64,000 nucleotides of DNA from Panopea generosa (GCA_029582155.1 CM055897.1:11088482-11152481); one strand, 5' to 3'. Counted from the first letter of the stretch, positions 38,282-49,281 are shown. Notes: generated from the letters alone by a model not told the origin. A program made the numbers and translations.

Positions 38282-39548
38282 GTGTATAGTGTGCAAGATA
38301 CATTGTCTAAATATGCTTAGTATACGTTCTTCCTGGAAAACTTCGAGCGTGCAAAAACCTGTTTCATAATCGATGTAAAAAATTAGTTCAGACTCAATAC
38401 AAATGTGTTGGTGATTGCGTAGGGGTGTTATTTTCCAACAAAGAGTAAGAACGAGAAGTCAGTATTTTTATATGGGGAGAGTTGCATCATTTTAAGGTCC
38501 GGACTCATTATCCGACATCAAATAATGATCGGTGGGTCACCATTATTGAACAGGAAGGTTGTGTTTAACCATTGAATTCGAAAGTACTGCATTTTAGAGT
38601 TAAGTAAGCAGTTGTATAAGATATTAAGTGGGTGAGTGTTGTTTTTCTCTATACTCTCTATTTCTGACCACGCAAGTAAAATATCATCGTGCGGTATATA
38701 TATAGTGAAATTAAATTCATCGGAACCATTACATGTTGAGGAGGGCTACTACCCTGGGATTTACTTTTCCTAATGTCATCTCCGTTGTCTTGACTAAATG
38801 ATGTCAAATTGCGTACACGGATTCTTTTAGAAGAAGATGAGCCCGTCCGACGTTTGGATTCTCAAGAAAATAAATGATCTTTATTATCTTAAATGACCAA
38901 ACATGTCAGTGACAGTCGTTGAAACCTCCTCAGCGAAGTCAAGTGTAGATCATGATGTAACTTAATGTAATATGATTGATCATTCAGTTTTTATCGGATG
39001 GTATATTACTATACCAGTTCTGTATTTAAGACACACGGATCATTTTTTTGAGAGTTTAATATATTGTTGTGATGGTTGCATTTTGACCACTTTGATAAAA
39101 TGTTTCAAGTTATTAGAATGTGTTGGGTGGCTGCAAGTTACCTTAAAGTGTAAAGTGTGGTTGATGTCAATAAATTATTTATGTTATTTATGCTCGATTA
39201 AGATATATTTACGGCGACTTGGTTTTTTCAAATGAATTTGAAGTGATGTCATTTGCTCTACTTTTGTCATATTTTGGTTCAGGTTTATTGAAACTTGTCT
39301 TTTAAAACTCAGCACGTCAACGAAACAATTCGGTATCTTCTATATTAAATATTATCTCTGTTATAAGAGTCTAATCTAGAGCAAAAGATTGTACACTCAG
39401 TGCGAGATAAGTTGACTTGAGATATTAGAATGCTTTGCTTGTTTTTACTATGGTATCTTTATTTTGACAGTTGAACCTTTAGGAGCACATGTATTAGAAC
39501 TGGTTTTGCATCCATTATTATATCTAGCTTATAAAGTTTAATTTCTTT
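38282..39548. other. Gene-free AT-rich stretch
   Basis: No domain-bearing frame or repeat recognised. A plus-strand open frame of about 87 codons (38972-39235) has no motif I can name. Confidence 0.4.
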
Positions 39549-39996
39549 TTATTATTTTGTGAGCCCGTGTGGTTCCAGCTAAGAATAGAATCACTGTCGA
39601 TCTCTGCAGAGGGGAAGGAATCCTCCGAATGGGTGTCATGTTCATTTTATCATTTTTGTCATGTTCACTATTGTGGTTAAATTATCAACCCCTGTGTGGT
39701 TCCAGGGAGCCATGCGTGATGGCAAGAATAGGATCACTGTGGCTTATGCATGTCGTTAGAAGCGACAAATTGAGTAATACGATATAATTTGCTGAAACTC
39801 TGCAGTTCTGCAGGTATCAAGGTTCTAGGTTCATTCTACATATTCATTTGTTGATGTATTTATTTTAATCTGTATGATAATTTGTTATTTTTGTACATGT
39901 AGAGTGAACCTGGAATCTTCCTTCCTGTTGGCGTTGAATAACCTATAATGTGTTGGTAAGCCGTAAAACCCTATTCGTTCATTATTATTTTGTGAG
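39549..39996 (+). mobile_element. Retroposon with 15-bp target duplication
   Basis: The 15-bp ttattattttgtgag occurs at 39549-39563 and 39982-39996, bracketing a 418-bp insert. Inside, gtgtggttccag plus aagaatagaatcactgt (about 39568-39600) is partly repeated as gtgtggttccag plus aagaataggatcactgt (about 39694-39740). The latter is followed by gcatgtcgttagaagcgac. The 3' end, acctataatgtgttggtaag then ccgtaaaaccc and attcgttcatt, resembles an attc-type SINE tail. I found no convincing tRNA head or open frame, so I call it an unclassified non-LTR-mobilised element. Confidence 0.75.
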
Positions 39997-40153
39997 ATAA
40001 ATAATTTTCGTTTATGCTGAATGTGCTGTATTTCGACGAGTCCGCAGAGAAAAGACGATTAACTAATTTTTATTTATTGTTATGTGCCAATATTATCTAA
40101 CTAATAGAAGCTGTGCAAGATCAAGTGTCTTTTGTGCAAAATCTTATTCCACA
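39997..40153. other. Short unique spacer
   Basis: No feature recognised. Confidence 0.35.
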
Positions 40154-40375
40154 GGAATGTGGCACGTTTGGAAGGATATCCAGAAATATGTTGTTGAATC
40201 TTAATAGAAAATCCCATGGGCACTTTCTGATGGTTTACTCAGTGCTGTAGATATTCTGGATGATGGTTACTACCAGCAAGCAGTAAAGAATGATTCAGAA
40301 GCCAATTTGACGATTAATTCCAAGTTTGGGAAGGTGAAACCCTATTTGGCTAATAAACACCTAGTTTTTAAATGA
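40154..40375 (+). other. Unidentified coding-like stretch, possible broken exon
   Basis: After an acceptor-like ttattccacag, one frame reads GMWHVWKDIQKYVVES, hits taa tag at 40202-40207, then runs 55 codons (40208-40372) to tga at 40373. The second part includes PWALSDGLLSAVDILDD, GYYQQAVKNDSEANLTINSK and KPYLANKHLVFK. Its amino-acid mix looks more like folded protein than most chance frames here. I do not recognise the family. It lies 2.4 kb upstream of the BAZ1A-like exons but does not resemble the WAC domain expected there. It could be an exon remnant of another gene or a transposon fragment. Confidence 0.35.
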
Positions 40376-40400
40376 GACATATTCGGACGTATACTTGATG

Positions 40401-40446
<46 letters not shown>

Positions 40447-42756
40447 GGCCAGGACAGCCAGACCCTTGCAGCTTACCTATATGTCTAACATGCAAAAAGA
40501 AACCAAATCGACGACTAGCGCAATAATAAATATGAGATAAAACACCAACTGTAACATATTATTAAGTAATTTTGTAATAATCAATATAGCATGATCCGAT
40601 TTTCATACCCGTAAGATCGCCAAATCACATGTGGCTGATTACTTGTATGTCATGCTTTCTTAGAGATATCCAATATTTGTATAGATGGTAACCCGATTTG
40701 ATCAGATCAGACGATCAACTTACGAGACATGTATTCGATTCGCAGACTAAAGATAATTCAACATTCGGAATCAACAAAGAAAGGAGACGACGTACGTATT
40801 TCTATAAACATATAATGACCATCTCCAGTGCATCTACCGATTCACATATGCAGTCGTTTAAAGGACGAATTTTTATTAAATATATAGTTTTCTCAACAAA
40901 ACTTTAGTGTTAAACAAACGGAAAGGCGTATGTATAACTTTGCTTACCCTTGCCTGTTGAACTGGTCAGTTTGTAGAAACTAATGCTTATGTTGGCAACG
41001 CGCACCCATCACCAAAAACACACCCTGACACCATACAACAGAAACTTTTGGGTCTCCAAATTGATTATAATTATTTGCTCATTTGTTGACTCTCACATAT
41101 TCAGAAAGTTCTATAACTTCAGGTTTAAAAGTTGAACATTTATGTTGATGGCGTCAAATCAAACTTGTACATTTTTTCCATTTGTATAGTATTTGTCTAA
41201 TATTGAACCATGCATAATATTATGTATCAGCGTGTCAATGTCTTCAACACCTCATGGAACTTTACAATTCTTTCTTTATCTGCATTATTTTGAATCGCGT
41301 ATAATAATCAAATGTTTCTTAAATCAACATTAAATCAACATATTTACCAAAAATTGTTTTCGTTATAACATTTCAATGTCCAGAATATTATAATATCAGA
41401 TTTTCATTTGTCAGTCTGTTTAGGAGAAACATATATTGGACACAATGTTTCAGTTAACATGTTGTATATTAAATCATGGTTGTGAGCTATGGTTAAACCC
41501 ATTTCTATTTGAGGAGGTTGATTGAATAGTCTTGGTTCCTTAGTTTGCATTGTATATTGGCGCGCTCGCCGACGTCTGGTCTGTAGATATATATTTGCAT
41601 ATCATACCTTGTAAATGAACATCTGAAAAGATAAAAGAAATCTAAAATAATGTTTCTGACTTTTTTTTTATATCCATTTATAAATATACAGTATGGTTTA
41701 TTATTTTATATTAATATCATCTATAACAGATGTTATATCAAACTCTTGAATATATAATATTATATTAAACAATTAAACTACACCGTAGCAAAAAACAAAT
41801 GAATGTTTCGAAATAAATGAACAATGTTTTGTGTTAATCATTATTTCATGAAATAAAGTAGATAACTAGTGGTTAACATTAATTGTGTCTGAAATATGAC
41901 AACATCTTACATAAAACAAAAACACTTTATATTCCAAGTATAATAGTAACAATATCTTTTTGATTGTTTGCATTAGTTGGACAGATTTGAATAATCCTCA
42001 AATTTGTGCATAGTTAGCAAATAAGTATAACAATTCATTTCATTTTCTTGTTTAGCAAATCATTCTTCGTTATGGCCGACTGGGACTGAACGTCAATTTA
42101 AACACATGTGTATGACACATGGCAATCAATTGTATTTGTGAACGAAGACCCCAAACTCATAAATATGATTAAATAGACCACGTCCTTTCGCTAGTAGATG
42201 CCAAACTTTGGCACAAATTTTTTCTAAAACCACATTTTCAAACATAACGTTTTCAAACCGAGATGAGCTCGAGCCATGACATAAGCAGTAAGATGTGTGT
42301 GTGTATTATTGAAACAGTGCCTCAGACTGAACATTCGGTCACAGATGACATCTTTGAATCTTCTTTTTTTTTGTGTAAAGGTAACTTGTGTTTTCTCTGA
42401 AGTTTATTCTTTTTCAAACATATTTGATGTTTAAAATAACCCTGCATCTTGACGCTGATTGGCCAACAGGGCATCAGTCAAAACTGGGTATTGAGCAACT
42501 GACTCTAAAGAGTTTGACAGTCTGTCAGTTATTTGGATGACTGTCGGACATGTACATGATTGTGCTGAAGTACACATTTCCATTTGATATTGGTTTTGTT
42601 TGATTAATTTAAATTAGAGAACTTTTAACTTTATTAATATGGAAATTGTAAAATTATGAAAATAAAAAAAAATTGAAAATGAATAGTACTGATGTTGGAA
42701 GGGTAAATGTTACAGTTGCACTAGAAAAAATATTATGTGCCTTGTATTGTTTACAG
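40376..42756. other. Gene-free stretch with (TA)n microsatellite
   Basis: A (ta)n run of about 40 bp lies at about 40404-40442. No upstream exon of the BAZ1A-like locus (for example the WAC domain) could be recognised here. Confidence 0.45.
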
Positions 42757-42861
42757 GACGCCTCAGAAAAAGAAGTCAAATATGAAGCCCGAGGCCTACC
42801 ATTATAGTATGCAAGATCCAGGAAAGCCTGGCCCTAGTACTATTAAATTCAAAATGATCAG
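42757..42861 (+). pseudogene. BAZ1A: BAZ1A-like exon A
   Basis: Acceptor tgtttacag and donor gtatta bound 105 bp. The open frame starts TPQKKKSNMKPEAYHYSMQD and ends STIKFKMIR. The Tyr-x-Tyr-x-x-Gln pattern followed by a Ser..Ile-Lys stretch recalls the segment of BAZ1A upstream of its charged region. The exon ends with two bases of a codon, which exon B completes as Arg. It is uninterrupted. Taken alone this exon is a weak match; its order and phase make it credible. Confidence 0.55.
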
Positions 42862-44420
42862 GTATTAAATGTTTAATACAAAAAAATCAAATTTCGTATA
42901 AAAATGTGTAAGAAATTATCTTTAAATTTCAAAAACAAAAATAGTTTGATTTTCAAGTCGATGCAATTTCAACTCTTTCACAGAAAAAAATCAGTGGAAT
43001 AGTCTATTTTTAGCTGTCTTTTTCAATTAAAAATGAAGAGCTATTGTCATGATCTTTGTCATTGTCGTCCAGTTGAAGGTAAATGATTAGCTCAGCAAAT
43101 AAACTACTTGTGTTTTAGTGACTTACCATCAATAACACATTTATATGTCATACAAACAATGAATATATAGCTACCTAACTAAGTTTCCATACTTTGGGCT
43201 CTCTGATTTTAAACATATTGATGTTTAAGCCTTTTTGAAAAGGATGAGCTGTAATCCATTGCTTGTTTCTATTCGGCAGTCAAAACCCGATCCACTTTTG
43301 CCGTGAAAGTACAGTATTTTATTTCAGTCGTAAAAAGGGCTTATTTACCAGAGACAAGAGTAAATTATTTCTATAACAGAACTGTGTAAATGTTGATGGT
43401 GTTTGGAGAGTGAAGGTTTGTACAAATCTTTGACATATATGAGCCCTGTACATACATATATCTATCATATATCATATTTGGTTTTCAACTGTCATATATT
43501 TTAATGTATATTATATATATATATATATATATATCATATGTTTTATCTTGTACATGTACATATAAGTGAAAAACTGCTTTTATAATTTGATTGGTAAAAT
43601 TGAAATCTAAAAATAAATATCATACAAATACAGCTTGACCACATTCACAGTGAGTGTATTTCGGGGGAAAAAATATTGTTTTATGCCCATTTTGAATAAT
43701 CCTAATATACTTCCTTAAAGGGTAAACACCTTAAGTAAAAATGTACATTAATTGAGGAAATAGGTGAATATTCGCATATATTTATCTGTTGAAATCTGGA
43801 ATGAAGAGGACATCAATTTTTGTCACATAATTTTAACCTGTGTCCTTGGACATATACATGTACACTGCAGTCCTGATATAACACGGATCCCGGCAGTCGT
43901 AGACAGACCGTGATAAATGTAACATTTTAATTTATAGTCATGGAATGATAAATTACAAATATTTCTGTTATTATATTTTTCTATCGTGTATATTTATAAT
44001 TTGGACAAAAATACCTTTGTTTTGATACAAAGACATTCTGTGTCAGTCATCTTTACGGGCTTTGTATCATATATATATATAATTAGGTGTAATTAATGCA
44101 TGGTCATAGATGAAAAAATGTAACAAGCTCGCAAAAACTTCGAAATTTAGTTTAGATTGTTTAATCAATTTCTCAATTGTTATAACACAATTGTTTTCAT
44201 ACATCTGGTTGAAAATATAAGTTTTAAATTTGAAAGCCATAGAAACCCCGCTTCGTAGCGGACCACACTATATCAAACCCTAGTGTAATTTGAGAAGACT
44301 TTTTAAATTGTAATGTCACTTTTGTCTTATTCAGGCAGCTAAATAAAAGAAGTTTTCTCTGAGTTCCATGACATTTGAAGGACAAATATGCTGGACCACA
44401 GCCTGCATTTGAGTTTTCAG
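42862..44420 (+). other. Intron A/B of the BAZ1A-like locus
   Basis: Intronic AT-rich sequence with (ta)n runs at about 43507-43533 and 44069-44080. No further exon was recognised. In a complete BAZ1A one would expect additional linker sequence, so an exon may be lost here. Confidence 0.45.
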
Positions 44421-44506
44421 AAATCAAACTAAAGAAACCTCAAAGAAGCCTGAATCAATAGAGGCCTCTCCAGCGCCACAGACCAAAACACAGAAGGAGA
44501 AAGATT
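44421..44506 (+). pseudogene. BAZ1A: BAZ1A-like exon B
   Basis: Acceptor gagttttcag and donor gtgtgtac bound 86 bp. The frame set by exon A is open throughout: NQTKETSKKPESIEASPAPQ, then TKTQKEKD. The composition is a low-complexity Lys/Glu/Pro linker, as expected before the BAZ1A charged helix. It ends with one base of a codon, which exon C completes with two bases. Confidence 0.55.
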
Positions 44507-44658
44507 GTGTGTACATTAATACCCTAAGCTGCATACTTTATTAACATACTTTTATACAAAGTGCAATTATTTTGTCTGATGGGATCAAAAAATGTAATCT
44601 TTAATTATCATGTGTGTCCACCATTTCTTTTAAAATCTTGCATATATAAATTGTTCAA
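44507..44658 (+). other. Start of intron B/C
   Basis: Unique intronic sequence. The rest of the intron (44659-46714) is largely made of the repeats listed separately. Confidence 0.4.
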
Positions 44659-44858
44659 ATATTTAGCGTTATTTTTTTTTGTCATCGAGGGCTAACAGAA
44701 GATCAGTAAACCTAACCAATCTTTCTTTCAAAAGTAACTGATAACATGGTCACTTGATTTACAGATGGGAAATGAATGACAATGAAACGCAATATCTTAT
44801 ATCAAAGATCATGGACACTGTTATTGGACGAGGATTTGACATCATGGATTGATAGTCG
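44659..44858 (-). mobile_element. SINE family 1, copy 4 (decayed)
   Basis: In the plus direction: aaatatttagcgttattttt, gtcatcgagggctaacagaa, gatcagtaaacctaacca, gaatgacaatgaaacgcaat, ggacactgttattgg, gaggatttgacatcatggat. These are the minus-strand family 1 landmarks with many substitutions and a shortened middle. It lies within intron B/C of the BAZ1A-like locus, antisense to it. Confidence 0.75.
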
Positions 44859-44882
44859 GGACATGTTCATTTTATCTTTACC

Positions 44883-45330
44883 AAAGTTACAAAATATTTA
44901 TTTAACCATAATATCTTGGAAAAGTTCATGAACTTGCCAAATCATGTAATTAGTGCTTTGAATTTTTATAATCACTCAGGTGTTTTGTGCACTCTTGCAC
45001 CACAGTCTTAATATGAGCGTAACCAACTTACACAATAGTTAAATAACCATAATATCTAACTGGTGAAAGGGGATAAATATTGTTGGTGCTTTAATCGTCA
45101 CACATTGTGTTATTTGGTGTTGTATGCACTCTCGCACTTGCAGTTTTTATTTGATCTGAACCAGTTTTACACTTGAGTTTTATATCCATCATATCTCAAC
45201 TGACCAACTTTAAATGTCTGAGATATGGCCATTGAATTATCATGAATTGCCTTCTTTGGCATTATCTCCGCTACCACAGGTAAATGATTCAGGGTCAATG
45301 TGGCCCTTTTGTTACATTTGCTGCAACAAA
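44883..45330 (+). repeat. ~140-bp-unit dispersed repeat, three decayed units
   Basis: Similar blocks (aaccataatatct at about 44905 and 45046, tccatcatatctc at 45185) recur every ~140 bp. Between them lie ttgtgcactcttgcaccaca and gtatgcactctcgcacttgc. The same phrases appear at 62586-62830 (gttcaatcttgcactctcag). It is a dispersed repeat of unknown class, intronic to the BAZ1A-like locus. Confidence 0.6.
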
Positions 45331-46245
45331 TGAGTGGTTGTAATTCGTCACACTAAAAGATATTGGTATTCTTGAGACCCTTTTAATGATATTCTTCCTG
45401 TTACAATACAAGATGAATGTTAGTCATTGAAGTGACATGGAAAACAACTTAACATTTGATTTTCATGTCCATAAAGGGGAAATTGGGAACGAATATTGAT
45501 AAATTAATACAGACACGAATCACATGACAATGTTATAAGTAAGACGAGATCAACTGGGAGGCAACCATATGGTTTAGCATTTCACCACTATTTGCTTTTC
45601 CTTGAATGTCTGGAATTAAGCATTATCATATACATATCTCTGCTGCATGTCTTAAGGGGTGAAAGTTTTCCGTATTGAAAGAAGTCTCCTGTGTCATTTT
45701 CCCAATTCATCTAAATCTGTTGAGATTTTTAGGGGGTTGGTTTGGTGGGGGTTTGGGGTGTTTGTACTTTGAATATCAAATAGTTTTGATCCTTCTTGAG
45801 ACAATTTTTGTGCTGAAATAGAGCTTAAACTATTCCTATAAACATTCATTGTCGCGTTCATTGAAACCGCAATCCTTATTCTAAAGCGTTAATGTAATTC
45901 TGATGAAAATCGTTTGCTAAACAAAGATCGACTCGGAAAGGGGATAATTGCATTAGACCGATTCTCAAGTGGTCCGGTAAAATTATCGGCCTTACTACTC
46001 TCCGCCAGAAAGGCGTGGTTATCACTTCATAATTTGAAGTTCCGGTGGAAAATTGAGGAAACATGCTGTTTCTTTCACCAGAAACGGACACGAAATTGCT
46101 CGAATCGAACGTCTGTCGGTAAATTTGAATTTCAGAATGTTGTGCATGAATTATTACCATATTTAATTCATAGTTGGAGGTACATGTAGGTTCAAGGAAA
46201 AACTGTTTTAAATTGTGTCAAATTAGTTTTATAATGTTGGTCATA
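45331..46245. other. Intronic sequence with antiparallel open frames
   Basis: Open frames of 91-94 codons overlap on opposite strands at 45876-46189. I recognise no domain on either strand, and mutual openness over the same bases is more likely a composition effect. The segment is somewhat richer in GC than its surroundings and may be an unrecognised repeat. Confidence 0.35.
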
Positions 46246-46390
46246 CATTGCTTCAGAGGCCATTTTTCAGGGTTGAAAATGCTGAAAATGCTGAAAATTG
46301 TTTTCGGACGGGGGGCTTAGACCCACATGGGTTCCTAGGCGGCCCCCTTGACCCCCAGCTTGTTATCAGTATTACAGAAAATTGTATCTT
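46246..46390 (+). repeat. G/C-rich dispersed-repeat fragment
   Basis: A compact block reads tttttcagggttgaaaatgc, then tgaaaatgctgaaaattg, then gttttcggacggggggctta and gcggcccccttgacccccag. It is sharply richer in G/C than the intron around it. The layout with opposed G-runs and C-runs resembles repeats I have seen in several invertebrate genomes, though I cannot name the family. The open frame through it is not supported. Confidence 0.45.
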
Positions 46391-46714
46391 TCATCCTTGT
46401 TTTTGTTACCAGTCAATTTGTCTAGTTTGTCAGTGCTTAGTGTAACATGTTCATTTTCTTGTCTTGCGAGACGACACTAGCCTTTTATTGTTGTTGCCAT
46501 AAGATATATTTCCACATTTCCACCATGGCTTGTTGCTCCCACACACTGAAATGTCATTTCTGTTAAAACAATGATTTACTAATTATAAGGTGGTTAAATC
46601 AACATTCCTTCATGTATAGCACTCTGTTTGTCGTGTTGCATATAAACTGTAGGTTGAATATTGAATTTCCACAGTGATGTGTTTTAACATATATATTAAA
46701 TGTATTTTGAGCAG

Positions 46715-46878
46715 ACAAGAAACCTTCCCCAGCACCTCAGATGACAGCTGAAGAAATCAGAGCCACAAAGGAATGAGAATTAAAGAACGGGAAGAACGAA
46801 TGGCATTAAAAATGAAAGAAAGAGTTAAGAAAGAAATTTGAAGAAGACAAAAAACGAAGACGAAAGGAAAGAGCTGAT
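46715..46878 (+). pseudogene. BAZ1A: BAZ1A-like exon C (charged helix), two frameshifts
   Basis: Acceptor tttgagcag and donor gtaggt bound 164 bp. Frame 1 reads KKPSPAPQMTAEEIRATKE then tga. A second frame carries MRIKEREERMALKMKERVKK. Frame 1 resumes at FEEDKKRRRKERAD to the exon end. Both shifts lie in A-rich runs and cancel out, so the exon length still fits the splice phase. The Lys/Arg/Glu-rich helix is typical of the BAZ1A region just before the DDT domain. Confidence 0.7.
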
Positions 46879-47671
46879 GTAGGTTATTTATTTATGTAGG
46901 CAGTAATATACATGTAAAACTGCTTTTGATTGTTTAATTCGATGGTTTATATATTTAAGCACATTTCCCTCTGTATGCTTGAGTGTGTTGTTCAACAAAT
47001 ACTTATGTAGTTACTTAATATCTTCAAACCATATGGGGTTTACACAAGCAACAGTAAAGCGTAATCTCATGAATTGCCAAAGAGTTACTTTTGTTTTAGC
47101 TCTCCAGGGCGAATGTCTAGGAGAGGTATTGCCATGACCCCGGCGTCGTAGTTGGAGTCGTATGAAGACACCAAGGTTAAACTTTTGCGTTTAAGTTTTG
47201 GTGTTTGCCTCCAATCTAAATATTTGCATGGGTGGTAAGTTTTATCCCATAGGCGAATTTGTTGTCTTATGACAGCTCTTATTGTTTATTTACCACAACA
47301 GCTTTTTCAAACATACGGCATAAAACAGTAAAATATAGGAAGTCATGAATAAGTGGTTTAACATAAATGTAAGAGATGGCCACACCTAGAAAAAAACGTC
47401 CCCACTATAATTAAAAATAGAAGAGGTAAAGATAAGATTAAGAAGTATGAACAAGGCTAATATTAACTGTTAAGAAATAAATTGACATCTACCATTTTTC
47501 TGATTACTTTGCGAAAGGGAGTCAATGGTGTGGTGCTTTGAAGGGCCATAACACCAACTATAAACTGACATTATATACAATGTACATGTATTCTTCTAGT
47601 GTCATTAAGAGAGACCTTGTTGGTAAAAAATATTGTTTCTCAAACTGACATTACATATTCCACTTATACAG
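46879..47671 (+). other. Intron C/D with dispersed-repeat fragment
   Basis: Within it, 47097-47290 begins agctctccagggcgaatgtc, contains ccccggcgtcgtagttgg, and ends (complement) aataagagctgtcataagac. That end is a reversed copy of the opening of the repeat at 11526. Nothing else is recognised. Confidence 0.5.
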
Positions 47672-47762
47672 GAGATTGAGAAGAAGCGTGAAAACGTATA
47701 CAGGCAGAACTGTTGCGGAGCGGAGTCGGCCCAGGGATGATTTAGACTGTGATGATCTGCAG
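47672..47762 (+). pseudogene. BAZ1A: BAZ1A-like exon D, one frameshift
   Basis: Acceptor cacttatacag and donor gtcagt bound 91 bp, one more than a multiple of three. The start is in phase with exon C (EIEKKRENVYRQN). The end is in the neighbouring frame and reads RPRDDLDCDDLQ, which closely matches the PR(E/D)D(M/L)(E/D)CDDL signature immediately before the BAZ1A DDT domain. A single-base insertion in between explains both. Confidence 0.8.
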
Positions 47763-48488
47763 GTCAGTGTACCATACAGTAAAGCTTGTATAACTTACTC
47801 AAAGAACAGTTTACTAACATTAAAGTTACCGAGTATGGAGCGCATTAAACTGATTGTTGCCTATATAACTTTTCATTTTGAGTAGTAAGATTGATCGTTG
47901 TCTGTCCTGTTTGAAGAAAGAAAGAGACATGGGTGTTCCGTTGGTAGTCTATAGTTGTTAAATGGGTAGTTCTACTAGAAATCATGCAGTGTTTAGGTAG
48001 TTTTGACAAATACAGATAATTCAGTTTTGTGTTATTTGCTTGACTATGTGGGGTTTTGCCCTTTTTCCAACAGTATTCCATTTATCAAACGGAGTTCATT
48101 GCAACATTTAATTGTTTAGATAAAAACATGGTATGGTATTGCATCTGTTTGATGTTATTTTTTCTAGCTTTTGCATCAATACCTGACTTAAAACTGATAT
48201 ACAAGTGATTCCACAGAACTGTATTATTTGTGAAATGGGTAGCACATGTATTAAAACTTTGTTCTATTATTCCAGATGATCAGGATCCAAAATACACATA
48301 TTGTAATATTCTGGGATTAGAAACTGATTGACAGATGTCATGGTATAATATTGCATCTCTGTTGTTGGTATTTGTTAAGCTAAGGCCTTGTTTCAATAAC
48401 TAAAATTTGCCTTATTCTCTTTTTGTGATGGAGGGAGATCGGTGAGACATTTAATAGTGCAGACATTTCTTGTGACATGTATTGCCAG
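47763..48488 (+). other. Intron D/E
   Basis: AT-rich intronic sequence, nothing further recognised. Confidence 0.4.
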
Positions 48489-48617
48489 CTCCTACTCCTG
48501 TAAAGAACCGTATTCCAGTGGAGCAGTTCAGTGATGCTGTTATAGTTGTGGAATTTGTCAACTGCTTTGCATCAGTATTTGATCTCAAAGCAAGCTTCCC
48601 CAAGGGATTTTCAATCA
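48489..48617 (+). pseudogene. BAZ1A: BAZ1A-like exon E (DDT domain start)
   Basis: The reading PTPVKNRIPVEQFSDAVIVV followed by EFVNCFASVFDLKASFPKGF aligns residue by residue with the start of the BAZ1A DDT domain (family form PTPV(K)TR(L/I)P...FGDA(L/V)MVLEF(L/V)N.FG.LFDL...FP.G). The donor is gttagt at 48618; the single-base overhang is completed by exon F. The acceptor attgccag gives a phase that does not join exon D cleanly, so a base may be lost at that boundary. This is the clearest evidence for the family. Confidence 0.82.
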
Positions 48618-49216
48618 GTTAGTTTATCGAAGACTCATGACCTAAAATCATTACTTTCTGAAACAATAGACTCTGACCCAAATTTTCATTTAATTGTCGA
48701 GTAAATGTAAAACTATTGGTTAAATATATACCGAACATATTTTCTTTAAATTCATTAAATACACAATATTAAAGTTAAATTATATGTGCAAGTAGGTATA
48801 CAAATTCAAATATAAACAAAACATTTTTTTTTGTACCAAAACAGATTCTTGTCCTTGGACGAAAAATCAATGTTACAAACTGGTGTTGTTTCACCAACAT
48901 ATTCAAGTATATACTTAAATACTTGAAAAATTGATTTAAAGAAAGCAGCTAAGTGATCATGATTTTAGACTGGCTTCATTAGAATTGCATTTAAATTGCA
49001 GTTACCAGTCAAAATCATGTGAAGGTTTTAAGAATTTAAGTATAATGTTGGTAAAACGGGAGCCTGTTATTTTATATAATATTGTTATAAATATTAATTA
49101 AAACAATGTTAATGGACTATTATTAAAACTAAATTTAAACTGAGATTTCAGCTTTTTGTTTTTACAATTTATTAGTGGTGATTGATTATACATGCTACGT
49201 ATGTATTGTATTCCAG
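48618..49216 (+). other. Intron E/F
   Basis: AT-rich intronic sequence with no recognisable feature. Confidence 0.4.
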
Positions 49217-49281
49217 ATACCCTCGAGGAAGCTTTACTTGAGACTGATGCTGGTGGACTGATGGATCTAATGCCGATGTGA
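49217..49281 (+). pseudogene. BAZ1A: BAZ1A-like exon F, ends in stop
   Basis: After acceptor gtattccag the frame continues from exon E as NTLEEALLETDAGGLMDLM, the next helix of the DDT domain (family form LEEAL...D..G...(E/D)LL), then PM and tga at 49279-49281. A shifted frame stays open a little further (VKMIMSQFTAGRELNKG) to a stop at about 49336, suggesting another frameshift. No donor or later exon was identified. Confidence 0.75.

Larger units (their letters stand above)
42757..49281 (+). pseudogene. BAZ1A: BAZ1A/ACF1-like gene fragment, intron-retaining pseudogene
   Basis: BAZ1A (ACF1) is the large non-catalytic partner of ISWI ATPases in ACF/CHRAC nucleosome-spacing complexes in the nucleus. 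Six exon-like blocks (A 42757-42861, B 44421-44506, C 46715-46878, D 47672-47762, E 48489-48617, F from 49217) run in family order: linker, Lys/Glu-rich helix, RPRDDLDCDDLQ, then the start of the DDT domain. Junctions A/B, B/C, C/D and E/F agree in splice phase. Exon C has two compensating single-base shifts, D one, and F ends in a stop. WAC, PHD and bromodomain parts were not found. Retained introns argue against a processed copy. Assembly errors in a real gene are the main alternative. Confidence 0.75.

Noticed and set aside
38015-38296. Minus-strand open frame of 93 codons
   Set aside because: It is driven by the tetranucleotide block, which reads as Pro/Ser/Val/Arg and Cys/Leu/Pro repeats, and by the tRNA-like element.
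45876-46189. Gene on either strand at the overlapping open frames
   Set aside because: Both strands are open over the same bases, no domain is recognisable, and the segment sits inside an intron; chance or an unidentified repeat is more likely.
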